Shown in pieces: positions 1-6,244 of a stretch of 8,292 nucleotides of DNA. The stretch is from Bacteroidota bacterium (GTDB taxonomy: Bacteria > Bacteroidota > Ignavibacteria > T3Sed10-11). Location of the stretch: assembly GCA_007128495.1 (NCBI GenBank), contig SKXH01000045.1:1-8292 (forward strand), written 5' to 3'. Numbering within the stretch: position 1 is the first letter of the stretch; each line of letters opens with the position of its first letter. The notes below the pieces were generated by a model. It did not search any database and was not told where the DNA came from. It was given only the letters and a program-made list of their open reading frames with translations. The position numbers were made by a program, and so were the translations under genes.

Positions 1-584
1 TTATGTCTATCGGTTTTCTGGTCGAAGAAGATCAGGCGATCATCTGGCGAGGGCCGATGGCAAGCGGTGCGGTCAAGCAGTTTATGTCGGATGTAGAGTG
101 GGGAGAACTGGATTACCTGATCTTCGATCTTCCGCCCGGTACCGGCGATATACAACTGACACTTGTTCAGAGCATACCGTTAACCGGCGCCGTCATCGTG
201 ACGACACCGCAGGATATAGCCCTTGCCGATGCGCGCAAAGGAATGAAGATGTTTGAGCGGGTGAATGTACCGACATTTGGTATCATCGAAAATATGAGTT
301 ACTATATTTGCACTGAATGCGGTCACCGCGAAGAAATATTCAGTTATGGCGGCGGCAAGAAATCGGCGGAGAAACTCGGCACTGAATTTCTCGGCGAGAT
401 ACCGCTCTACACGAGGATCCGCGAAGGAGGGGATACCGGAAGACCGATTGTGGTACTTGAACCAGATTCGGAGCATACAAAGAAATTTATCGAAATAGCC
501 CAGAACTTACATGAAGAGGTGAAAAAGTACAGAGATACCCGTCCGGAAGGCAGCGGAGGTGGAGATATCGTCATCGATGTGTAA
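1..584 (+). CDS. mrp: Mrp/NBP35-family (ApbC) Fe-S carrier ATPase, C-terminal fragment, 5' end outside the window
   Basis: Mrp/ApbC proteins are cytosolic P-loop ATPases that carry and transfer Fe-S clusters. The reading frame is open from base 3, and the first visible Met lies inside a conserved stretch (MSIGFLVEED), so it is not the true start. The P-loop with its GKGGVGKS-type motif, and any N-terminal MIP18-like domain, would lie upstream. About 193 residues are visible. Numbered from the first visible Met, they include the switch/Walker B-like DLPPGTGD at 42-49, ENMSY near 96-100 and the CxxC motif CTEC at 103-106, which bridges a cluster at the dimer interface in this family. GGG follows at 116-118. 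The C-terminus is a Gly-rich tail ending DIVIDV. The gene ends 2 bp from the convergent ftsE. Family assignment is secure; the Fe-S role is family knowledge. Confidence 0.93.
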   Translation, partial: MSIGFLVEEDQAIIWRGPMASGAVKQFMSDVEWGELDYLIFDLPPGTGDIQLTLVQSIPLTGAVIVTTPQDIALADARKGMKMFERVNVPTFGIIENMSYYICTECGHREEIFSYGGGKKSAEKLGTEFLGEIPLYTRIREGGDTGRPIVVLEPDSEHTKKFIEIAQNLHEEVKKYRDTRPEGSGGGDIVIDV

Positions 585-586
585 CG

Positions 587-1258
587 CTATCCTTTTCGCA
601 TTTCAACTTCAACCAGCTGCCGGTCGCGTATCTGCAATATGCGGGCGGCAGGTGTTTTTCTTACCAAATCATAATTATGGGTAGCCATCAGGATCGCTGT
701 ACCGCGATTGTTGATTTTGATTAAAAGGTCAAGTATATCGTTGGCAGTAGACGGATCGAGGTTACCTGTGGGTTCATCGGCTACAAGCAGCCAGGGATCA
801 TTAACAAGCGCCCTTGCAATTCCGACACGTTGCTGCTCACCTCCCGATAACTCATCCGGCAAGCTGCTTCGTTTGTGACTGAGTCCTACATCCGCAAGTG
901 CACGCAACACCTGTTGTTTGATCGATTTACGTTTTGCACCGGTAACGTGTAAAGTAAAGGCAACGTTATCGTACACGTTCCGATCCTCCAATAATTTCAT
1001 ATCCTGAAAAATGATACCGATCGTTCTTCGAAGATACGGGATATATCTGTTTTTAATTGTATCGGATGAATAGTCGCCGATCACAACGGTACCTGATGCA
1101 GGCGGTACTTCCATATAGAGTAATTTTAAAAGCGAACTTTTGCCTGCCCCGGTTCTGCCGACCAGAAACACAAACTCGCCGGGATGTACCGTGAGATTAA
1201 CATTTTCAAGGATCCGGCTTTGCTCATAGGAGACCGATACATTCGATAAGCTAACCAT
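587..1258 (-). CDS. ftsE: FtsE-like ABC transporter ATP-binding protein
   Basis: This 223-residue ABC ATPase has the length and sequence pattern of FtsE. FtsE pairs with the membrane protein FtsX and controls peptidoglycan hydrolases at the division site. The full nucleotide-binding set is visible: Walker A GRTGAGKS (34-41), Q-loop Gln85 in FQD, signature LSGGEQQ (137-143), Walker B LLVADE (157-162), D-loop GNLD and switch His194 in ATHN. All catalytic positions are intact. The start lies 6 bp after the pdxA stop with no clear Shine-Dalgarno sequence, so translation is probably coupled to pdxA. No ftsX is present: the next gene is mrp, convergent and 2 bp away. Separated ftsE and ftsX are, to my knowledge, usual in Bacteroidota relatives. 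The closely related LolD/MacB-type ATPases are the main alternative, but the short length and the start favour FtsE. Confidence 0.85.
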   Translation of the reverse strand: MVSLSNVSVSYEQSRILENVNLTVHPGEFVFLVGRTGAGKSSLLKLLYMEVPPASGTVVIGDYSSDTIKNRYIPYLRRTIGIIFQDMKLLEDRNVYDNVAFTLHVTGAKRKSIKQQVLRALADVGLSHKRSSLPDELSGGEQQRVGIARALVNDPWLLVADEPTGNLDPSTANDILDLLIKINNRGTAILMATHNYDLVRKTPAARILQIRDRQLVEVEMRKG

Positions 1259-1264
1259 AGTTTA

Positions 1265-2290
1265 CTATTTTTTATTGACTTTCGATTTCGACTTCGATGC
1301 TCTATTATGGGCGATCGAAACCGCTAACTTAATAGCTTCGGTTATACTTGAAAGGTTTGCTATTCCGCGGCCAACGATATTGTACGCTGTTCCGTGGTCG
1401 GGCGAAGTTCGAATAACAGGGAGTCCGGCTGTAAAATTTACTCCAAATTCAAATCCCTCAAGTTTTAGTGGAATTAACCCCTGATCGTGGTACATCGCCA
1501 TCACAAGATCGAAATTGTGATGTAATTTCGCTCCAAAAAATCCATCTGCAGGAAACGGCCCCTCCACAACATAGTCTTCTTTAGCAAGACGTTTAATGGT
1601 AGGGGTTATAATTTCTTTCTCTTCATCGCCGAGTAAGCCACTTTCACCTGCGTGAGGATTGAGACCTAATATCGCAACGCGGGGATCGATGATGTTAAAA
1701 TCATTTTTCAAACTATTGATTGCCGTTTTTGTTTTCAGCATGAACTCACGCTCTGTTATGGCATCGGCAACCGATTTAATCGGAACATGAATTGTTACCA
1801 ATCCCACACGAAAACTGCCTGCAACCATCATCATAGTAACCGATTCGGTGTTTGTAAAATCCATTAACATATCCGTGTGGCCGACATATGAATGTCCGGC
1901 AAGGTTAATTGATTCTTTCGATACCGGTGAGGTAACCATTGCGTGGACGTGTTCTTGCTGACATACATCCAATGATAATTTTACCGCATCGACGGCTGCA
2001 AGACCTCCTTTTCGTGAAGGGCGTCCGGGACTTAGGTCTTTTATCGTATAACCGTCGATGTGAAGGACCGGTATTCCGGAGTAATCGTCATCAAGTAATT
2101 TTGGATCGTCAATTTGGACAAGGTTCGCTGCCGGTATATATGAGTTAGCTGTTTCCTGCCAGATTTCAATCGGCCCGACGAGAACAGGTCTGCAAATTGC
2201 ATTTATGTCCGGTTCGGCGATAGCTCTCAATACAACTTCGGGGCCGACGCCGTTAAAATCACCTATTGTAAGCGCTATTAATGGTTTCAT
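1265..2290 (-). CDS. pdxA: 4-hydroxythreonine-4-phosphate dehydrogenase PdxA
   Basis: PdxA oxidises 4-phospho-hydroxy-L-threonine with NAD(P)+. The product decarboxylates to 3-amino-2-oxopropyl phosphate, which PdxJ condenses with DXP to form pyridoxine 5'-phosphate. The protein is 341 residues, close to the family's roughly 330. Family landmarks are the N-terminal GDFNGVGPEV (10-19), GHT (137-139), and three metal-ligand histidines: His168 in IHVP, His213 in LNPHAGE and His268 in MYHDQGL. The NAD-site segment HGTAYNIVGRG follows at 299-309. All active-site positions I can check are intact. The GDFNG variant replaces the GDPAG-type start of proteobacterial enzymes. The C-terminus is an unusual Ser/Lys-rich tail (SKSKSKVNKK). 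The ATG overlaps the stop of the upstream GWxTD gene (ATGA), with GAGAGGAA upstream as ribosome binding site. ftsE follows after 6 bp. A divergent pdxB lies about 5 kb away. Confidence 0.96.
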   Translation of the reverse strand: MKPLIALTIGDFNGVGPEVVLRAIAEPDINAICRPVLVGPIEIWQETANSYIPAANLVQIDDPKLLDDDYSGIPVLHIDGYTIKDLSPGRPSRKGGLAAVDAVKLSLDVCQQEHVHAMVTSPVSKESINLAGHSYVGHTDMLMDFTNTESVTMMMVAGSFRVGLVTIHVPIKSVADAITEREFMLKTKTAINSLKNDFNIIDPRVAILGLNPHAGESGLLGDEEKEIITPTIKRLAKEDYVVEGPFPADGFFGAKLHHNFDLVMAMYHDQGLIPLKLEGFEFGVNFTAGLPVIRTSPDHGTAYNIVGRGIANLSSITEAIKLAVSIAHNRASKSKSKVNKK

Positions 2291-3642
2291 AATTCCTCTC
2301 TTGCGACCAGTTGATAATTACCCTGCCGGGATTGGTCTGCAAAAATAAATTTCTTGTTTAGATGTTTGTAAATCCATGTTTCGCGTGGTGCTTGACCGGG
2401 TGTAAGGGAACGATCTTTTTCTGTCGGAGGACCGTACAAAATATAAATCTTACCGCGGTCGGTTCTTGCTCCGTTTCGTTCACGTATGGTTGTGAATTCC
2501 TGTGCAGCGTGATCTACACGCCGGTAGAACTCTGTCTTGACCGGATTGAATGCAGTTCCCGGATCGGGATCTTTTGATTTCCAATATTCTTGAAACTTAT
2601 TTTTTCGATCATCGGCAGACCCTCGCCGGAGCTGTCGGTATTCACTTTCCGACATGATATATTCCATCATTTCGATTGCAAAATCAAAATTGCGTAAAGA
2701 AGCCGGCTTATCTACCCATTGTACGCGAAATAATTTTTCTTCAATTACCTGTTTGTCGCCATCGTCCAACGAAATCTTCATGCGATAATGCCCCTCTTGT
2801 AATGTTTCGCCGTTCATTGGTAATAGAGCGGTGTGCAGATGCTTCTCCTCTGCTCCGGTTAGCAGGTATTGTAGGCGGCTATCCGTATGTTCTGATTGCA
2901 ACGTTGTATTTGTAAAAATGTTGTTCGGGGAAATCTCTTGTGTGAAGATTTCTTCGGCTGAACTGCGCTTGTCATCCTCGAGGCGGTAAACCGTAGTCGT
3001 GATGCCGGGGAGTTGATCGGCGGCCGACGGCGATGAGAAGGTCAAAAGGGCCTGTGCATCGCGGCCGAAAAATATGTTTCCGCTCAGATTAACCGGATGA
3101 ACGGAACTCACTTCATTACTCTGATCGGCGGGCTCTATAAATATTATATCGAATATATCCGGTTTTGATAAGTCAATCTTTTCCAGCCGTATACGTCTAT
3201 CACGGTCGATATGGCGGCGCTGTGAATTCCGGTCGTTCAGCTGGATCAAGAATCGGTACTCACCTTCAGGTAAATTAAATGTAAAACCACCCTGAACATA
3301 ATCGATGTCCGGGAATATCTGGCGCGGTTTGTCACTGTAAACTTCGCGGTGTGCTATTTCACGGGCTGTAGCATTGCCGTCTTTATCGAAGATCTCTATG
3401 CTGAGTTCGTATGATCCCCCATATCGTTCTTCTGTATCCGATGCCCGGGTAAGTATAAAAAAGTTTTTCATTACTCTATAGTTTACGTCGAGACGAATAT
3501 TTTCCCCGGTGTGAGACGGTAGTGTTAGAGTCTCAAAGAAAACTACTCCCGATTGTGTACTCTGCGTACGCGGTTGACCGTCTGCATCTGAATTAACTGC
3601 AATACATAAAATCAGCAGTGTGAGGGTATAATGTAATTTCAT
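2287..3642 (-). CDS. Secreted GWxTD-domain protein with a GARTD variant of the motif
   Basis: GWxTD-domain proteins are exported proteins of unknown function found in Bacteroidota relatives, Acidobacteriota and similar groups. I start this one at the ATG at 3642 (451 residues), because AAGGAG sits 9 bases upstream; an upstream in-frame TTG at 3660 overlaps that site and is unlikely. The N-terminus (MKLHYTLTLLILCIAV...) is a Sec signal peptide. LILC is not a proper lipobox, so it is probably not a lipoprotein. The middle 270 or so residues look beta-rich. The conserved C-terminal region begins near 326 and includes FQEYWKSKDPDPGT (350-363), FYRRVDHAAQEF, and then GARTDRGKIYILYGPP (391-406), followed by ETWIYKH and GNYQLV. 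The signature GWxTD reads GARTD here, with Trp replaced by Ala. The stop overlaps the pdxA start. Function unknown; family call confident. Confidence 0.85.
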   Translation of the reverse strand: MKLHYTLTLLILCIAVNSDADGQPRTQSTQSGVVFFETLTLPSHTGENIRLDVNYRVMKNFFILTRASDTEERYGGSYELSIEIFDKDGNATAREIAHREVYSDKPRQIFPDIDYVQGGFTFNLPEGEYRFLIQLNDRNSQRRHIDRDRRIRLEKIDLSKPDIFDIIFIEPADQSNEVSSVHPVNLSGNIFFGRDAQALLTFSSPSAADQLPGITTTVYRLEDDKRSSAEEIFTQEISPNNIFTNTTLQSEHTDSRLQYLLTGAEEKHLHTALLPMNGETLQEGHYRMKISLDDGDKQVIEEKLFRVQWVDKPASLRNFDFAIEMMEYIMSESEYRQLRRGSADDRKNKFQEYWKSKDPDPGTAFNPVKTEFYRRVDHAAQEFTTIRERNGARTDRGKIYILYGPPTEKDRSLTPGQAPRETWIYKHLNKKFIFADQSRQGNYQLVAREEL

Positions 3643-3651
3643 GCGATCACA

Positions 3652-3657
3652 CTCCTT
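3652..3657 (-). promoter_or_regulatory. Shine-Dalgarno sequence that sets the GWxTD gene start
   Basis: On the minus strand AAGGAG lies 9 bases before the ATG at 3642. It overlaps the codons of a possible longer reading frame that begins with TTG at 3660, so the ATG, which opens directly into a signal peptide, is the better start. Confidence 0.8.
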
Positions 3658-3691
3658 CAAATCTTTCCGAATATCTCAGGAATGGTTGATG

Positions 3692-3706
3692 CCGGTATTT
3701 TACCGG
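3692..3706 (-). other. Perfect 6-bp hairpin across the thiD stop codon
   Basis: CCGGTA, a 3-base AAA loop and TACCGG form a short perfect inverted repeat. It covers the last codons and stop of thiD, upstream of the GWxTD gene. No run of U follows in the thiD reading direction (next bases GCATCAACC), so it does not look like an intrinsic terminator. It could be a processing or RNA stability element, or chance. Confidence 0.4.
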
Positions 3707-4494
3707 TTTAGTACGTGCATATGATTGAGCGGGTTTGCACCTCCACCGACCATATATCCGTGTTTCATACCTTCTGAAACATATTGTATGCCAAACTCGA
3801 CCGCTTGAGCAAGCGGGATGTTCTTTCCGAGATATGTTGCAATAGCCGATGATAAGGTACAACCTGTACCGTGTGTGTAAGTATTTTTTAATCTTTCCGT
3901 AGTGAATTTATGAAAATTATCACCATCATAAAGTGTGTTTATTATGTTCGTGCGGTTCAAGTGACCGCCTTTTATGAGACTTGCACGTACTCCTTTTTCT
4001 TTTAATTCAAGTGCTGCATTCTGAATCTCTTCGTCTGTGGAGACAGAAGAACCGACGAGTTTTTCTACCTCCGGTATATTCGGCGTTAACAACGTACAAA
4101 GCGGTAATAATTCATTAACGAGCGCCTCTATGGCATCGTCTCGCAACAATTGTGCACCGCTTTTAGAAACCATAACCGGATCGATAACAATATGCGGTGC
4201 GGGTTGTTGTTTAAGTAATTCTGCGATAGTCTTAATGATGGCCGCGCTGCTTAACATACCGATTTTGATCGCAGAAGCGCCGATGTCATCCATAATAGCT
4301 TCGTATTGAGCTTTGATCATATCGGCCGGTACTTCATGAATTTTGGTGACCGTATGCGTGTTTTGTGCGGTCAGCGCTGTTATAACCGAGGTTCCGTAAC
4401 CGCCGAGTGCTGCAATAGTTTTCAAGTCTGCCTGAATACCGGCTCCGCCCCCGCTGTCTGACCCGGCAATTGTCATAATTTTAGCAACAGACAT
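3700..4494 (-). CDS. thiD: Hydroxymethylpyrimidine/phosphomethylpyrimidine kinase ThiD
   Basis: ThiD phosphorylates 4-amino-5-hydroxymethyl-2-methylpyrimidine (HMP) and then HMP-phosphate to HMP-PP, which is joined to the thiazole to make thiamine phosphate. The protein is 264 residues, normal for a stand-alone ThiD with no fused ThiE. Seen in order: TIAGSDSGGGAGIQADLK (8-25), including Asp23; QNT with Gln44; KIGML (77-81); DPVMVSKSG (105-113); LTPNIPE (136-142); KGGH (175-178); the anion-hole motif GTGC with Cys212; and the C-terminal NPLNHMH (254-260). Asp23, Gln44 and the GTGC cysteine are the substrate-contacting or catalytic positions known for ThiD. Some relatives also phosphorylate pyridoxal or pyridoxine, relevant beside pdxA and pdxB, but this cannot be decided by eye. 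The ribosome binding site is weak (GGGA). Upstream is an 82-bp gap; downstream the GWxTD gene follows after 57 bp. No TPP riboswitch is visible upstream. Confidence 0.95.
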   Translation of the reverse strand: MSVAKIMTIAGSDSGGGAGIQADLKTIAALGGYGTSVITALTAQNTHTVTKIHEVPADMIKAQYEAIMDDIGASAIKIGMLSSAAIIKTIAELLKQQPAPHIVIDPVMVSKSGAQLLRDDAIEALVNELLPLCTLLTPNIPEVEKLVGSSVSTDEEIQNAALELKEKGVRASLIKGGHLNRTNIINTLYDGDNFHKFTTERLKNTYTHGTGCTLSSAIATYLGKNIPLAQAVEFGIQYVSEGMKHGYMVGGGANPLNHMHVLNR

Positions 4495-4534
4495 TCAGAA
4501 ATCCCATCTTAAAGTACCAATATACTGAATTTAC

Positions 4535-4563
4535 ATAGTACGAATAGATGTTCTAAAAAGCAA
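4535..4563 (-). promoter_or_regulatory. Possible weak sigma-70-like promoter for thiD
   Basis: The 82-bp gap 4495-4576 is the largest break in the minus-strand gene run. Reading toward thiD, TTGCTT (4558-4563), a 17-base spacer and TACTAT (4535-4540) give a weak match (7 of 12) to the -35/-10 consensus, with a leader of roughly 34 bases. I see no convincing terminator for the acyl-CoA operon in the gap, so thiD could also be read from the upstream genes. Confidence 0.25.
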
Positions 4564-4576
4564 TGCAATCAATTTT

Positions 4577-5368
4577 CTATGGGAAAATTTGCCCGCGAAT
4601 CGCTGATCCGGCTGCAAGTTTGCGAAGCAGCGGGGAGGGACGGTACCGCTCTTCGCCGGTATCCTTCCGGAGCGCATCCATCACTGCAAGTACCTGATCG
4701 AATCCCATTTGTTCGCCCCATTCAACCGGACCGTTCGGATAATTTACTCCGTACTTCATAGCGGTATCGATATCTTCCATTGACGCAACTTCTTCCTGCA
4801 AGGCAAAAGTAGATTCGTTGATGAGACTGCATAGTATTCTCGGTAAAACCATTCCCACTCGATCGTCGACAAGCGATACTTCTTTTTTGAGGTCGAAGAA
4901 AATTTGGCTCGTTGTTTTTAATGCGTCATTGTGGGTAAGAGGTGCGCGGGTTAATTCAACCAGATCATTCCGTAACAATGTCGGCAGGGCCGCGAGACCG
5001 ATGAGCCGCTGTGGATTTTGGAAATGTGTTGATAATTCCGTTGCAGTGTGACACACAGTAGAGGAAAGGAATAGTGTTTCCTTTGCACAGTGTTTCTCGA
5101 TCTTTGAGATGCGGTCGATCTTTTTTTCAAAATCGGTATTTGTTAATTCAAAAACGGCTATAAGTTTTTTAGGTATCCGTGACAATGTACGGCTGTATTT
5201 CACATTTTTTCGTTTTGGCAGGTCCGGTGTATGTTCGTGCCAGACAAAGATATCCGCATCCGTGTTCGATAGCATTTCTGCATACTCTCTAATAAGCCGT
5301 TCATCGCCGCAAATTAAAAATGATTTATTCGATGTTTGAGTTTTGCGTTTCTTAGAAGACATTCCCAT
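4577..5368 (-). CDS. 3-hydroxyacyl-CoA dehydrogenase-like pseudoenzyme, equivalent to the C-terminal half of long PaaH
   Basis: This 263-residue protein has the two-domain plan of 3-hydroxyacyl-CoA dehydrogenase but looks inactive. Its first domain lacks a GxGxxG motif (ICGDERLI instead). Aligned by eye with its upstream neighbour, the catalytic Ser is Val106, the catalytic His is Ala126 (GLAALP for GMHFFNP) and the catalytic Asn is Pro176 (VLPR for IVNR). Only the Glu partner, Glu138 in LVEL, remains. The C-terminal domain is well conserved: INE...FALQEEVAS (184-196), EDIDTAMKYGVNYPNGP (198-214), EWGEQMG, GEERYRPSPLLR (238-249). These motifs match the second half of E. coli-type PaaH, about 475 residues long. 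The gene has its own ribosome binding site (CGGAGAA) and starts 25 bp after the dehydrogenase stop, so it is a separate gene. The N-terminus is Lys/Ser-rich. A structural or acyl-binding partner of the active half is my inference. Confidence 0.8.
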   Translation of the reverse strand: MGMSSKKRKTQTSNKSFLICGDERLIREYAEMLSNTDADIFVWHEHTPDLPKRKNVKYSRTLSRIPKKLIAVFELTNTDFEKKIDRISKIEKHCAKETLFLSSTVCHTATELSTHFQNPQRLIGLAALPTLLRNDLVELTRAPLTHNDALKTTSQIFFDLKKEVSLVDDRVGMVLPRILCSLINESTFALQEEVASMEDIDTAMKYGVNYPNGPVEWGEQMGFDQVLAVMDALRKDTGEERYRPSPLLRKLAAGSAIRGQIFP

Positions 5369-5393
5369 AATTTAATTCTCCGTTTACAATCGA

Positions 5394-6242
5394 TCAATAT
5401 TCATAAAATCCCTTACCGGTTTTCCTGCCGAGCAAGTTACCGTCTACCATCTGTTGTTGTATAGGATGTGGACGGTAGCGTGCTTCATGGAAATATTGTT
5501 CATACACAGATCGTGATACCGATAAATTGACATCAATGCCAATGAGATCCATCAATTCAAACGGACCCATTTTAAAGCCGCCGGATTTTTTTACGATGCG
5601 GTCGATTTCCTCAACGCTCGCAACTCCCTCGCCGAGAAGACGGAGTGCTTCTCCATAGAAGGGTCGTGCAACACGATTGACAATAAACCCGGGGGTGTCC
5701 GAAGCAAGAACCGGTTTTTTACCGAATTCCTTTGCAAGTGAAGTAATCCTGCTGATGGTAGTGTGCGATGTCTCTTTACCTTTTATAATTTCAACCAGTT
5801 TCATAATATGTGCCGGATTAAAAAAATGCATACCGATCACACGGTCAGGTCGTTTTGTTGTAGCACCGAGTGCTGTAATTGAAAGCGATGATGTGTTTGT
5901 CGCAATTATCGATTCATGCGAAAGTATCTCGTCGAGTCGCTGGAAAAGTCCCTGTTTTATATCGAGCCGTTCTATCACCGCTTCGATAACAGTCGTTGCG
6001 GATTTCATTCTCATAAGATCGAGTGTTGTGGAAATATTCCGTTTTGCTTTTTCAGCATCATGCCCGGTCAATTTATTTTTCTCAACACCTTTTGAGAGAT
6101 TGTTGTAGATTGTTTGCATTCCTCTGTCTATTGCCGATTGTTCAATATCATATAGAATAACGGTATAACCGGCAAGCGCGGCAACCTGTGCGATGCCGCT
6201 TCCCATAGTTCCCGCTCCGATAACGCCGATTGTGTTCGCCAT
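5394..6242 (-). CDS. paaH: 3-hydroxyacyl-CoA (3-hydroxybutyryl/3-hydroxyadipyl-CoA) dehydrogenase, PaaH N-half type
   Basis: This enzyme oxidises (3S)-3-hydroxyacyl-CoA to 3-oxoacyl-CoA with NAD+. It is complete at 282 residues, the typical single-chain length. Visible are the NAD-binding GAGTMG (9-14) with Asp32 at the end of the second strand; Ser118 in NTSSLS; catalytic His139 in GMHFFNP paired with Glu151 in KLVEI; Asn189 in IVNR; and the C-terminal domain segment GGFKMGPFELMDLIG (221-235). It ends with GRKTGKGFYEY. All catalytic residues are present. The C-terminal domain (VARPFYGEALRLL, DVN, RYRPHPIQQ) resembles the N-terminal half of PaaH more than clostridial Hbd. The start is 2 bp after the isomerase stop, with AAGGAAAG upstream, so the genes are cotranscribed. 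Specific substrate (3-hydroxyadipyl-CoA or general) is unresolved. Confidence 0.9.
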   Translation of the reverse strand: MANTIGVIGAGTMGSGIAQVAALAGYTVILYDIEQSAIDRGMQTIYNNLSKGVEKNKLTGHDAEKAKRNISTTLDLMRMKSATTVIEAVIERLDIKQGLFQRLDEILSHESIIATNTSSLSITALGATTKRPDRVIGMHFFNPAHIMKLVEIIKGKETSHTTISRITSLAKEFGKKPVLASDTPGFIVNRVARPFYGEALRLLGEGVASVEEIDRIVKKSGGFKMGPFELMDLIGIDVNLSVSRSVYEQYFHEARYRPHPIQQQMVDGNLLGRKTGKGFYEY

Positions 6243-6244
6243 AG

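Noticed and set aside
3670..3682. CTGAGA on the minus strand, reminiscent of the TPP riboswitch core, close to thiD
   Set aside because: It lies downstream of thiD in a 57-bp gap, with no second conserved TPP motif and too little room for the aptamer; a six-base match is expected by chance.
3647..3862. A minus-strand open frame covering the thiD end and the gap before the GWxTD gene
   Set aside because: It overlaps thiD in another frame, has no recognisable motif, and its composition looks like out-of-frame coding sequence.
4540..4576. T-rich stretch on the minus strand after the acyl-CoA operon, considered as a terminator
   Set aside because: The CTTTTT run is short and no GC-rich stem precedes it.
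5369..5393. Possible frameshift breaking one long paaH gene
   Set aside because: The first half ends at the normal C-terminus of the 282-residue enzyme, and the second has its own ATG, ribosome binding site and a lysine-rich start, so this is gene separation and not a recent disruption.
5677..6108. A 143-codon open frame on the plus strand
   Set aside because: Antisense shadow of the dehydrogenase gene; no ribosome binding site or domain signature.
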